13,959 nucleotides of DNA from positions 1-13,959 of the forward strand of contig JACZUR010000032.1 in NCBI GenBank assembly GCA_022573095.1, read 5' to 3'. Positions 7,153-13,959 of this stretch are shown here, piece by piece. Positions within the stretch are counted from its first letter, which is position 1. Each line of letters begins with the position of its first letter. The stretch is from Gemmatimonadota bacterium (GTDB taxonomy: Bacteria > Gemmatimonadota > Gemmatimonadetes > Gemmatimonadales > GWC2-71-9). A program made the translations under genes and the position numbers. Below the pieces are notes generated by a model, which was not told where the DNA came from, made no database searches, and was given only the letters and a program-made list of their open reading frames with translations.

Positions 7153-7383
7153 GGTAACACCTTCGAGCGGCGAGCTCGTCCTCATTAACTATGCAAGGGT
7201 CCGTCGATCCCACAACGGGCGACTCTTTATCCTACCACGAGCAATCATAATAGGGAATGAGTGAGAGAGAGATGAAGGCTAACGAGTCCGGTACCGTAGA
7301 ATTGACCGGGCGCTTTCTCTGGACTCTGCGGTTTACGTTTCCAAGCTCCCGTCGTATGGTTTAAAGTCTATGCTGGAGTCGAG
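7153..7383. other. Divergent intergenic region between the M3 peptidase and GHL10-like genes
   Basis: These 231 bases must hold the promoters of both outward-reading genes. I see a TTGACC near 7302 reading right without a convincing -10 partner, and AT-rich patches (TATTAT on the minus strand near 7250) reading left. A GA-rich run lies at about 7259-7271. A 30-codon frame at 7272-7364 has no homology I recognise. No palindrome stands out. Confidence 0.4.
7158..7164 (-). promoter_or_regulatory. Shine-Dalgarno GAAGGTG deciding the GTG start of the M3 peptidase
   Basis: On the minus strand GAAGGTG is followed after five bases by GTG, which directly opens a signal peptide. The in-frame ATG 33 bases further upstream has no comparable site. 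Confidence 0.6.
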
Positions 7384-8478
7384 ATGAAGAGACGGCGATT
7401 CCTGGAAACGATTGGTGCTATGGCGCTGGGCGTCGGCGCGGCGCCATGTACCCTGTGGGGCAGGTGGTCGGGCGGACCCTCCCTCCGCTCGCAGGTCTCT
7501 AAGAACTGGACCTGGGTCCATGGTGGCAGCGAGCGCAGCTCCGCAGAGTGGAGATCGGACTTCGCGCGAATCAAGCGGGCGGGGATCGACGCGGTACTGG
7601 TGTCGGGTGGGGAGACTGCTTTGCTCTCTGATGCCGCCCACGCTGAAGGACTCGAGTTTCACCGCTGGGTCTGGGTACTCAACAGAAATGGTGATGGGTG
7701 GGCTAGAGAGAATCACCCTGAATGGTTCACCGTCAATCGCAACGGCGAGTCCACACTCGATCACCCGCCGTACGTAGACTATTACAGATGGGTTTGTCCC
7801 ACGCGCGAGCCCGTGCGTGAATACCTTCGCGGTGTGTTCGACGAGATCGCCAGCGATCAGAACGTAGATGGTGTCCACCTAGATTATATCAGACACTCTG
7901 ATGTGATCCTTCCCATCGGCCTTTGGGATAAATACGATCTCGTCCAGGATCAGGAGTATCCTGAGTTCGACTACTGTTACTGTGATGTTTGCCGCGAGAC
8001 ATTCCGTGAGCTGAGCGGCAGCGACCCGCTCGAGCTTCCGGACCCGACGCGGGATCCGGAATGGAAACAGTTCCGATACGATAGCATTACGGGTCTCGTC
8101 AGTGGACTGGCCGATGTCGTGCACGCGCGCGGTAAACCCATTACTGCGGCTGTTTTTCCCACGCCCGACATGGCACGGTTGATGGTACATCAGGATTGGG
8201 ACGCATGGCCGCTGGATGCTGTCTTCCCGATGATCTACCACAGCTTCTACCTCGAGGATGTTTCCTGGGTAGAGTCCGCTACGCGCGAGGGGGTGGCGGC
8301 GCTTCCCGCCCAACGTCCGTTGTACAGCGGCTTATATCTTCCCAGCCTGACCCCGGACGAGTTGGCTCAGGCCGTAAGGGTGGCTCGTGAAGGAGGGTCG
8401 GCTGGGGTCGCACTGTTCGAGATGGGTGGGCTGAGCGATGATCACCTAGTCGAACTGCGGGCGGTGTCCGGACGGTAG
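7384..8478 (+). CDS. Tat-exported putative glycoside hydrolase (GHL10/GH10-like family)
   Basis: This 364-residue protein begins with a twin-arginine signal (MKRRRFLETIGAMALGVGAA), so it is folded in the cytosol and exported through Tat. From about residue 40 it has the (beta/alpha)8-barrel pattern of the 'hypothetical glycosyl hydrolase 10' family: W-rich strands (RWVWVLN), VCPTREPVREY, then DGVHLDYIRH at 162-171, whose acidic residue on a strand end is the signature of the family, and later DAVFPMIYHSFY and GLYLPSLTPDEL. A Cys cluster, C198-Y-C200 and C203 (DYCYCDVC), could bind a metal or form disulfides. GGAG (7375-7378) lies five bases before the ATG. It is probably a single gene, converging on the next one across a hairpin. 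Activity has rarely been shown for this family, so the substrate, presumably a polysaccharide or glycoconjugate, is open. Confidence 0.85.
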   Translation: MKRRRFLETIGAMALGVGAAPCTLWGRWSGGPSLRSQVSKNWTWVHGGSERSSAEWRSDFARIKRAGIDAVLVSGGETALLSDAAHAEGLEFHRWVWVLNRNGDGWARENHPEWFTVNRNGESTLDHPPYVDYYRWVCPTREPVREYLRGVFDEIASDQNVDGVHLDYIRHSDVILPIGLWDKYDLVQDQEYPEFDYCYCDVCRETFRELSGSDPLELPDPTRDPEWKQFRYDSITGLVSGLADVVHARGKPITAAVFPTPDMARLMVHQDWDAWPLDAVFPMIYHSFYLEDVSWVESATREGVAALPAQRPLYSGLYLPSLTPDELAQAVRVAREGGSAGVALFEMGGLSDDHLVELRAVSGR

Positions 8479-8637
8479 GCCAGTGCAGCCGGGTACTTTG
8501 GTGCTGCCTAACTGGAGGTTTTGTTGCGTTCGACGGGTCGGGCCACACCACGTGGCCTGTGCGCTCTTCCTCGTCGACGCACCCAGAGAGATGAGCTGCT
8601 TAACACTCGACGACAGACAAGCCGCGGTCGCCGGGAA

Positions 8638-8669
8638 GCTGGGGTTCCCCGACTAAGAGGAACCCCAGC
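8638..8669. terminator. Perfect 11-bp hairpin between convergent genes
   Basis: GCTGGGGTTCC (8638-8648) and GGAACCCCAGC (8659-8669) pair perfectly around a 10-base loop. It lies 12 bases past the stop of the leftward choice-of-anchor B gene and about 160 bases past the stop of the rightward GHL10-like gene, where a shared terminator is expected. Neither side is followed by a run of T, so it may act as an mRNA 3'-end stabiliser or a non-canonical terminator. Confidence 0.6.
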
Positions 8670-8681
8670 GGATGCGGACTG

Positions 8682-11132
8682 TTACGGTACTAACTCTTCG
8701 GGGCGCTGCTTCAGCACGAACACACCCTCCCGCATGCTCGTTACTACAATCATACCGCTCTCGAAGAACGGATAGTTACTCCACGACCCGGCGAAACCCG
8801 GCGCGTTGGCTCCCAGCGGCACGGTGTCGAAGTGGGCAACTTCCCGGGGATTTTCGGGGTCGCGGATATCTATGATCCTCAATCCGCTCACGTAGTTCGA
8901 CTGGTACATGTAGTTACCACGTACGTAGAGATTGTGGTCGGTCGCACCCGTCTCGCCCATGTACTCCGTGGCAACGACCGGGTCGTCGAGATCTTGAATG
9001 TCCCACACTATCGTACGAGTGCGTGGCACCAAGCCAGATATCTCATCGAGTTCGTCGTCTAGGAAGAAGTAACGGTGATCGTCGGATACCCAGCCCTGGT
9101 GGGTGTAGCCGGCGTTCGGATACGAGACCGCTGCTAGGGCAACTGGATTCTCTTTGTCGGTAACGTCGGCGACGCTGAGTGCCTGAGCGTTGGCACCGAA
9201 ACAGATTTCCTTCCCAACGTGCTCGCTGTCCGGACCGTCATAAGTGATACACTGCGCGTCGTGACTGTAACCGGTGCCGTTGCCCGTTGCAGGGTCGGCG
9301 AAACAGCCTGCGAATGTGGGATTGGTCGGCTCGCGGATATCTATCATGTGTAACCCGCCGCCGCAGGTCTCTCCACCCGAGTTCGACCCCACCACATACG
9401 CGAAACCCGTCTCTTCATTGATGACGATGTTGTGCGCACTGAAGATGCTGTCGTAGCGGGCAGTTTCTTCAAAAATCACAGGCGTTTCAGCAACGTCGCG
9501 CAATTGTGTGAGATCGAACACCTGCATGCCGTGTGCACCTGCGCCGTCTGCTACAATGAACGCGTGGTCATTATAGACTTTCATGTCGCGCCAAAGGCTG
9601 CTGTTTGCGCCTTCTGACATCGGTAACTCGCCCAGGTAGACGGGGCTGGCGGGATCGGTGAGGTCGATAAACATTGTCGCGTTGAAGCGCCCGACGATGG
9701 CGTATTCATTTCCAGTCTCAGGGTCCGTCCAACCCCAGACATCGCTGACCTGAATTCCGCGGTCAGCGGCCAACGCGCTCAGGGGGAGGAATGAGATCAG
9801 GTCAACATTCGAGCAACCGAAGATGTTCGCCTTGCCGTCCTCACACTCGACCTGGCCTCCGACGACGGATTCCAGTCCGGAGTCTTTATCGACTATAGAG
9901 GCGCTCTCTCGCCACTCGCCGCCTTCGCGCACAAACACGAAACCGACGCCCTCGAAGAAGTCGGCGCCCGGCGCGCCCAGCACAGCGAGGTTGCCGTCAG
10001 CAGCGACTCCGCTGCCGAGGAACGCTCCCAGTCCGGATGCGGTAACACCGAGGTCTTGCGCTCGCGCCCAACGGCCGGTCGACTCATCCTTGCGGAGTAC
10101 GTAAACCGTGCCGGCCAGATGCGAGGCCAGCGGTGCGCCAACCAGCAGATCAGGTCCCGCCCGGGCCATCGAGATTCCCATCAGGGCGGGTCCCTGGACG
10201 TCTTCCACCGCGAACACTTCCGTCTCGGTCCAACCATCATCGCCCGTGGCGAAACTGTATACTGCGCCGGCGCCCTGGTTAGCCGCAGGTGCCGAGACAA
10301 TGGCCTCCGGCCCGTCGAGCAAAACGGCCACACCGAACGCAGCCGCTGAGTCGGAAGCGACCAGCCGCGCCTTTTCTTCCCATGAGCCGCCCGCGAGTTC
10401 AAAGATGTACGCGGATCCTGTCCTTACCTCCGGCGGCCCGGCTACGAGACTCACCGCGGGATGTGGACCAGGGGCTCCAATGAGCACCCGGTCTCCGTTG
10501 ATGGCTATCGAGGCGCCGAATCGATCTCCCGGCTCCATCGCAGAGCCTGCCAGCTGAGCGACTATCTCCCACTCGCCACTGGCGGCATCGAGTCGCAGGA
10601 CGAAAACCGCGCCGCGCGACTCGCTGTGTCCCGGCGCGCCCACCAGCGCCAAGTTGCCGAGAACATCCACAGAGAATCCGAATCCGTCACCCTCCGAACC
10701 CTCACCGGACGCGATCTCCGTACCTCCGGCTCCCCATCCCATCTCGCCACGTTCGAATATGTACACCGTTCCTCGCCCAGAATTGGCTCTGGGCGCGCCG
10801 ACGACCAGTACGTCGCCACTCGCGGCAAGAGCATCGCCGAAACCGTCACCTGGTTCGGAGCCGGCGCCGCTGATAACCTCATGCTCGTCCCACGACCCGT
10901 CGTCGGCGAGTCCGAAGGCGTGAACGGTTCCGGAATGCGATGCCGGCGCGGGGAAGAAAGAAAGTTCTCCGGGGCGTCCCACGAAAACCGTTCCACCAGA
11001 CAGAGCAATCGCCGATGCGAATGCGGTCACTGAGACGGGCGGTTCTCCCGATCGAAGTGTCTGGGAAGCGAGCGGTGTCGAGAGGACTAGTGCTGGGCCC
11101 AGGAGAATAGCTTTCTGTAGGATTTTTTTCAT
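8682..11132 (-). CDS. Secreted two-propeller protein: FG-GAP repeats plus choice-of-anchor B (LVIVD) domain
   Basis: This 816-residue exported protein has an N-terminal signal peptide (MKKILQKAILLGPALVLSTP, cleavage near LASQ). Residues about 35-410 hold seven FG-GAP-like repeats roughly 45-60 residues apart, each ending in a strand like LVVGAP (near 50, 110, 163, 217, 280, 330, 384), which fits a seven-bladed propeller. Residues about 425-810 form the second part, with LVIVD-type repeats (MFIDLTDPASPVYLG, MQVFDLTQL, LHMIDIREPTNPTFAG, SVADVTDKENPVAL, LRIIDIRDPENPREV), as in the choice-of-anchor B family. Six cysteines (430, 440, 590, 610, 628, 644) lie in the second half and may form three disulfides, consistent with export. 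No C-terminal anchor or sorting signal is visible; the chain simply ends RPEELVP. The start is the ATG at 11130-11132 with GAGG six bases upstream; an in-frame extension to 11291 would bury the signal peptide. Role unknown, probably binding or adhesion. Confidence 0.9.
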   Translation of the reverse strand: MKKILQKAILLGPALVLSTPLASQTLRSGEPPVSVTAFASAIALSGGTVFVGRPGELSFFPAPASHSGTVHAFGLADDGSWDEHEVISGAGSEPGDGFGDALAASGDVLVVGAPRANSGRGTVYIFERGEMGWGAGGTEIASGEGSEGDGFGFSVDVLGNLALVGAPGHSESRGAVFVLRLDAASGEWEIVAQLAGSAMEPGDRFGASIAINGDRVLIGAPGPHPAVSLVAGPPEVRTGSAYIFELAGGSWEEKARLVASDSAAAFGVAVLLDGPEAIVSAPAANQGAGAVYSFATGDDGWTETEVFAVEDVQGPALMGISMARAGPDLLVGAPLASHLAGTVYVLRKDESTGRWARAQDLGVTASGLGAFLGSGVAADGNLAVLGAPGADFFEGVGFVFVREGGEWRESASIVDKDSGLESVVGGQVECEDGKANIFGCSNVDLISFLPLSALAADRGIQVSDVWGWTDPETGNEYAIVGRFNATMFIDLTDPASPVYLGELPMSEGANSSLWRDMKVYNDHAFIVADGAGAHGMQVFDLTQLRDVAETPVIFEETARYDSIFSAHNIVINEETGFAYVVGSNSGGETCGGGLHMIDIREPTNPTFAGCFADPATGNGTGYSHDAQCITYDGPDSEHVGKEICFGANAQALSVADVTDKENPVALAAVSYPNAGYTHQGWVSDDHRYFFLDDELDEISGLVPRTRTIVWDIQDLDDPVVATEYMGETGATDHNLYVRGNYMYQSNYVSGLRIIDIRDPENPREVAHFDTVPLGANAPGFAGSWSNYPFFESGMIVVTSMREGVFVLKQRPEELVP

Positions 11133-11138
11133 CACCAA

Positions 11139-11142
11139 CCTC
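11139..11142 (-). promoter_or_regulatory. Shine-Dalgarno GAGG deciding the start of the two-propeller protein
   Basis: GAGG lies six bases before the ATG at 11130-11132 on the minus strand, immediately ahead of a clean signal peptide. This favours that start over an in-frame ATG 159 bases upstream. Confidence 0.55.
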
Positions 11143-11482
11143 GTGGAGTAATTTCGGTGCGCCCGCAAGAAGGGCCGCTTTTGCACTGGAGAGGCGAAAG
11201 ATAGAGGGCTGTCAGCCGTAGCGCGAGAGTAGCGGAAGCTTGGGTCAAGAGGCACAGACGTATCTGTTTTCTGGTATAGATTTCCTGTCATCCTGGCCGC
11301 GGTCGCGTTCGATCTGTCAGCCGCCTGCCGGGGGTCATGAGGGTGTTCCAGTTGGTTGACCTAGCAAGCTAGAGTTCCAGCGCAAAGATTTACGGGGCGA
11401 GAGTTTCAAATCGGACCCAATAAGCCGCGGTGGCGTATGCCTCGAGTCGGCATCTTCGGGGGGGGTATCGGAATTTCAAGGT

Positions 11483-11489
11483 AAGGGAG
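11483..11489 (+). promoter_or_regulatory. Shine-Dalgarno AAGGGAG deciding the start of the YVTN propeller protein
   Basis: AAGGGAG stands six bases before the ATG at 11496. An in-frame ATG at 11430 is poorer and would add 22 residues ahead of the signal peptide. Confidence 0.6.
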
Positions 11490-11495
11490 AAAAGA

Positions 11496-12533
11496 ATGAA
11501 GGTAATATCGATTCGCGGAATCGTTCTTGCAATTCTTGGGGTGATCGCGGCTTCCGGGACAATGCGCGCACAGCGAGCTGGTACGGGGACGCTCATTGTT
11601 GCCAATATGTCCGACGCGACGGCGACAATAATAGATGTTGGTTCCCGCCGAACTCTTGCTACGCTGCCGACGGGACAAGGGCCCCACGAAGTGGCGGTAT
11701 CTCACGACGGGCGCTGGGCCGTCGTTACTAACTACGGGAATCGCGAAGTGGTTGGCAACTCACTCACCGTGATCGATGTTGAGCATGTGGCGGTTGCTCG
11801 AACGATCGAGCTGGGCGAGTACCAGCGGCCGCACGGCGTAGCCTTTCTACCCGGCGACCACGAGATCGTCGTTACCTCCGAGCGCAGCCAAGCCGTCGTA
11901 CTGGTAGACTTTACCACGGGGAACATCATCGGAACGATGCCCACCGACCAGCGGCTGTCTCACATGCTGAGTGTAGCCGCCGGCGGCGAGCGTATCTACA
12001 CGACCAACGTCATCGACGGGACGATTACGGAGATCGATGTGGCTTCCCGCAGTGTCCAGCGCGTGATTGAAGTTGCTCCGATGGTCGAGGGCATCGCCGC
12101 CAGTCCGTCCGGCGACCAGGTGTGGGTTGGGAGTAATCAGGAGAAGACGGTCAGCGTGGTCGATGCGGCGAGCGGTTTAGTGGTTGGTGTACTGGAAGAT
12201 TTTGGCTTCCCATACAGGATTGCCTGGACGCCTGACGAAAGAACGGCGGTGATCTCCGATCCCATGCGGGGCGAGATTCGCGTGGTCGACAAAGCCACCA
12301 GAAACGAGCGAACGATAGCGATCCCGGCCGACCACCTTTCAGACGCGCCGGAGTTCGCAGGATCGGCTTCGCCCGAGGGAATTACGATCTCGACCGACGG
12401 TTCGCATGCGTACATTACGCTTCAAGGCCGCAACCAGGTTGCCGAGATAGATCTCTCGACGCTCGAGATTATTGGGTATATGGATACCGGGGTGTGGCCG
12501 GACGGGATCGGCTATTCCCCGATAACTCACTAG
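11496..12533 (+). CDS. Secreted YVTN/YncE-type beta-propeller protein
   Basis: This 345-residue exported protein has a signal peptide (MKVISIRGIVLAILGVIAAS, cleavage near MRAQ) followed by a single seven-bladed propeller of YVTN/YncE type. Repeats are visible as strand pairs of the form 'xxxVxVIDxxxxxVxxxIxxGxxPxGVAxSPDGxxxYVTN': LIVANMSDATATIIDVGSRR (33-52), HEVAVSHDGRWAVVTNYGN (64-82), SLTVIDVEHVAVARTIELG (89-107), HGVAFLPGDHEIVVTSE (113-129), LSHMLSVAAGGERIYTTN (154-171), EGIAASPSGDQVWVGSN (198-214), EGITISTDGSHAYITLQG (294-311). The last strand, PDGIGYSP, probably closes the ring. Proteins of this class sit in the periplasm or outside the cell and bind ligands or partners; a few are accessory to metal or quinoprotein systems, but no such neighbour is present. 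It is divergent from the two-propeller gene and convergent with the LysR gene 39 bases away. Confidence 0.9.
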   Translation: MKVISIRGIVLAILGVIAASGTMRAQRAGTGTLIVANMSDATATIIDVGSRRTLATLPTGQGPHEVAVSHDGRWAVVTNYGNREVVGNSLTVIDVEHVAVARTIELGEYQRPHGVAFLPGDHEIVVTSERSQAVVLVDFTTGNIIGTMPTDQRLSHMLSVAAGGERIYTTNVIDGTITEIDVASRSVQRVIEVAPMVEGIAASPSGDQVWVGSNQEKTVSVVDAASGLVVGVLEDFGFPYRIAWTPDERTAVISDPMRGEIRVVDKATRNERTIAIPADHLSDAPEFAGSASPEGITISTDGSHAYITLQGRNQVAEIDLSTLEIIGYMDTGVWPDGIGYSPITH

Positions 12534-12572
12534 CCCGGTCCTGGTGCCAGTCAGGGAAGCTGACAAAACCTC

Positions 12573-13484
12573 TCAGGCTGACTTCGATAGCGGGGCGCTT
12601 GCGCGGAATTGCCGCTTGAGTTCTGCTACGAATGCGCGCACGTAGGGTGGTGTGCCGGGGCCGGTGCTCGTCACGGCCGTCCATTTCCTTTTGATTCCGG
12701 ATCGTGTGACTCGTATTCCAACTAGCTCGCCCGTATCCAAGTGTGGTTGAACCACCCAACTCGCCAGAACGCCCACGCCCATGCCGGATCGTACCATGGC
12801 TACCAGCGCTTCCGTCGCTTCCACGTCGAGCACTCGCTTAGGGCGGACTCCCTTCGGATTGAGAACGTACTTGAAAAGGTCGCTCCGATGGCGATCGAAA
12901 ACCAACACGGTTAAGTCAGCAAAATCGTTGGCGTTTAGATGCCGACGGTGAGCCAGCGGATCGTCCGGGGCTACTACGGCCACGATCTCGTCGTCGAAAA
13001 GGTGGGTGGCAATGAGTCCCTTACGGTTGGGTGGATCCGTCGTAAGCGCGACATCCAGTTCGCCCCGCTCGACCGCTTCAATAGGGACCCGGTTGGACGA
13101 TGAATCGACCTCCACCTCCACGCCGGGGTAGGCCTTTCTGAATCTATCCAACACCGGCGGAAGCCAGTGATAAGCCGTCGAACACACCGTGCTCAGCCGA
13201 AGCGCTCCGTCGCGGCCCGCAAAAATCTCGGAGACATCCCTTACCAGTAGCTCCAATTCCTCCGCTACCGAGCGGGCTGCATGTACGACTCGGCTGCCCG
13301 CGGGAGTCGCACGCATTCGCCCCGATTGGCGGTCGAACAACAGTCCGCCGAGTTTCGTCTCTGCTTGCTTAAGGCGATAACTAACCGCCGGCTGAGTGAG
13401 CTTCAGCAGTTCGGCCGCCGCCGTGACCGATTCCGTCTGATAGATCGCGCGCACGACTTCGAGCTGAGAGATAGTCAGTGACAC
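12573..13484 (-). CDS. LysR-family transcriptional regulator (MetR-like)
   Basis: This 303-residue regulator has an N-terminal winged helix-turn-helix (about residues 4-63: ISQLEVVRAIYQTESVTAAA, then LLKLTQPAVSYRLKQAETKLG, FDR, TPAG) and a periplasmic-binding-protein-like effector domain (about 92-295). The opening of that domain, STVCSTAYHWLPPVLDRF, is close to MetR, the homocysteine-responsive LysR branch, although no methionine gene is next to it. The protein starts at GTG 13482-13484; the first residues fit the family, so the start is well placed, but no Shine-Dalgarno site precedes it (the bases are TACCCACC), which suggests leaderless translation or weak, regulated expression. Divergent transcription with the RraA-family gene, with a T-N11-A palindrome between them, implies that it controls that gene and itself. 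The effector is unknown. Confidence 0.92.
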   Translation of the reverse strand: MSLTISQLEVVRAIYQTESVTAAAELLKLTQPAVSYRLKQAETKLGGLLFDRQSGRMRATPAGSRVVHAARSVAEELELLVRDVSEIFAGRDGALRLSTVCSTAYHWLPPVLDRFRKAYPGVEVEVDSSSNRVPIEAVERGELDVALTTDPPNRKGLIATHLFDDEIVAVVAPDDPLAHRRHLNANDFADLTVLVFDRHRSDLFKYVLNPKGVRPKRVLDVEATEALVAMVRSGMGVGVLASWVVQPHLDTGELVGIRVTRSGIKRKWTAVTSTGPGTPPYVRAFVAELKRQFRASAPLSKSA

Positions 13485-13491
13485 GGTGGGT

Positions 13492-13506
13492 ATAAAAATA
13501 TTTTAT
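13492..13506. promoter_or_regulatory. Putative LysR-binding site (T-N11-A palindrome)
   Basis: ATAAAA-ATA-TTTTAT is a perfect inverted repeat with the LysR-box pattern: T at 13493 and A at 13505 are separated by 11 bases. It starts eight bases upstream of the LysR GTG and its centre lies about 47 bases before the expected RraA-gene transcription start, a usual place for LysR contact near the -35 region. Confidence 0.6.
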
Positions 13507-13533
13507 GCAAATGATCGATTCCCTTGTTGGTTT

Positions 13534-13539
13534 TATGAT
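13534..13539 (+). promoter_or_regulatory. -10 box of the RraA-family gene promoter
   Basis: TATGAT matches the -10 consensus at five of six positions. The expected -35 region around 13511-13516 (ATGATC) is poor, as is typical of promoters that need an activator. Transcription would start near 13546, 17 bases before the ATG. Confidence 0.5.
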
Positions 13540-13562
13540 AAGCGACTGGTTAGGCTTTGTCC

Positions 13563-13959
13563 ATGACCCAACAACCTTCTGATTCGAGTCTGCTCGCGGA
13601 ACGCCTGTTGCGGCTGGATAGCAGTGACGTGTCCGACAGTCTCGATATTCTGGGCGTATGCGGAGTAGCTGGTGGGATTCGGCGGATTAGCACTCCCCAA
13701 CGAGTGGCGGGGTTCGTTCGAACCATTCGGCTAGTTGAGATCGGAAAGGAGAACGGCTCCACAACCCACTTGGGCGTCAGAACTATTGCATCGGCCTCGC
13801 CTGATGAAGTGATAGTGGTGGCCCACGGATCGAGAACGCATGCCGCAGGTTGGGGCGGTCTGCTGGGAAGGGCGGCTCTCAAGCTGAGGGTTCAGGGTGT
13901 CATAGTCGACGGCGCGGTGAGAGATCTAGACGAGTGGGTGGAACTCGGGTTGCCGGTGT
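13563..13959 (+). CDS. RraA-family protein, probable aldolase/decarboxylase-like enzyme (partial, cut by right edge)
   Basis: The first 132 residues of an RraA-like protein are present; the family is usually about 160-240 residues, so the 3' part is outside the window. The core motif is clear: AAGWGGLLGRAALKLRVQGV then IVDGAVRDLDE at about 94-124, with the paired R120-D121 that in the aldolase branch of the family (4-hydroxy-4-methyl-2-oxoglutarate / 4-carboxy-4-hydroxy-2-oxoadipate aldolases) binds metal and substrate. The early part (SSDVSDSLDILG) matches the typical 'T..vsDALd..G' opening. The family also includes RraA, an inhibitor of RNase E, which lacks the aldolase residues, so this one is more likely an enzyme of ring-cleavage product or hydroxy-oxo-acid metabolism. 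The ATG at 13563 follows a weak TAGGC. It is divergent from the MetR-like LysR regulator that probably controls it. Confidence 0.85.
   Translation, partial: MTQQPSDSSLLAERLLRLDSSDVSDSLDILGVCGVAGGIRRISTPQRVAGFVRTIRLVEIGKENGSTTHLGVRTIASASPDEVIVVAHGSRTHAAGWGGLLGRAALKLRVQGVIVDGAVRDLDEWVELGLPV

Larger units (their letters stand above)
11133..11495. other. Divergent intergenic region between two secreted propeller genes
   Basis: These 363 bases hold no gene that I can support. Reading right there is TTGACC at 11356-11361 directly followed by a small palindrome CTAGC-AA-GCTAG (11361-11372), but no good -10 box at the right distance. Reading left there is another TTGACC (RC of 11243-11248), again without a clear -10. 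Both outward genes must be expressed from here, perhaps from promoters unlike the sigma-70 consensus. Confidence 0.4.

Noticed and set aside
7272..7364. A 30-codon frame (MKANESGTVELTGRFLW...) just before the GHL10-like gene, preceded by a GA-rich run
   Set aside because: No recognisable family, the GA-run is a poor ribosome site, and a frame of this length is expected by chance in GC-rich DNA. It could still be a leader peptide, but nothing supports it.
9893..11033. Several plus- and minus-strand frames overlapping the FG-GAP part of the two-propeller protein
   Set aside because: They arise from GC-rich third-position bias opposite a repetitive coding region and have no motif or ribosome site.
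11361..11372. CTAGC-AA-GCTAG palindrome next to a TTGACC
   Set aside because: A 5-bp-arm palindrome is common by chance and no -10 box or second copy supports an operator. It is mentioned only as part of the intergenic description.
12550..12564. Small hairpin GTCAG-GGAAG-CTGAC between the YVTN and LysR genes, followed by AAAACC
   Set aside because: The stem is only 5 bp with no T-run, so it is too weak to call a terminator.

Overview
The window looks like chromosomal DNA from a GC-rich (about 60 percent GC by hand count) free-living, Gram-negative-type bacterium. The mix of exported M28 and M3 metallopeptidases, a Tat-exported GHL10-like glycosidase, secreted beta-propeller proteins and an apparent permease remnant resembles uncultured marine or soil Gemmatimonadota or Acidobacteriota. 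That assignment is inferred from gene content only; no rRNA or other marker gene is present. No CRISPR array, intact insertion sequence, prophage gene or tRNA is visible.

Left part (1-3370). The minus strand carries the 5' part of an exported M28 zinc peptidase that runs off the left edge. Directly upstream of it is a complete acyl-ACP desaturase of the plant stearoyl-ACP type. The desaturase is distinctly AT-richer than everything around it (about 40 percent GC in the stretches I counted), which suggests acquisition from another lineage. Behind it, 2100-3370 is a gene graveyard with three remnants: a possible ABC-permease fragment (minus), a membrane-protein gene broken by in-frame stops (plus), and a DUF3267 gene that has lost its catalytic N-terminal half (minus).

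Middle part (3360-8480). A near-consensus promoter with an inverted repeat placed between its -35 and -10 boxes drives a two-gene operon. The genes are an ArsR-type regulator and a protein with two tandem SRPBCC/AHSA1 domains, so the unit is probably autoregulated. A convergent, exported M3 dipeptidyl carboxypeptidase (Dcp-like) follows; divergent from it is a Tat-exported GHL10-type putative glycosidase.

Right part (8480-13959). A perfect hairpin separates the GHL10-like gene from a convergent gene for an 816-residue secreted protein. That protein joins a seven-repeat FG-GAP-like propeller to a C-terminal LVIVD/choice-of-anchor B propeller. A 363-bp region separates it from a divergent, secreted YVTN/YncE-type propeller. 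A MetR-like LysR regulator comes next, divergent from an RraA-family gene cut by the right edge. The short AT-rich space between those two holds a perfect palindrome with the LysR T-N11-A pattern, next to a good -10 box.

No single locus is clearly a new defence or mobile system. The most distinctive units are the foreign-looking plant-type desaturase, the autoregulated ArsR/double-SRPBCC operon, the two-propeller secreted protein and the LysR/RraA pair.
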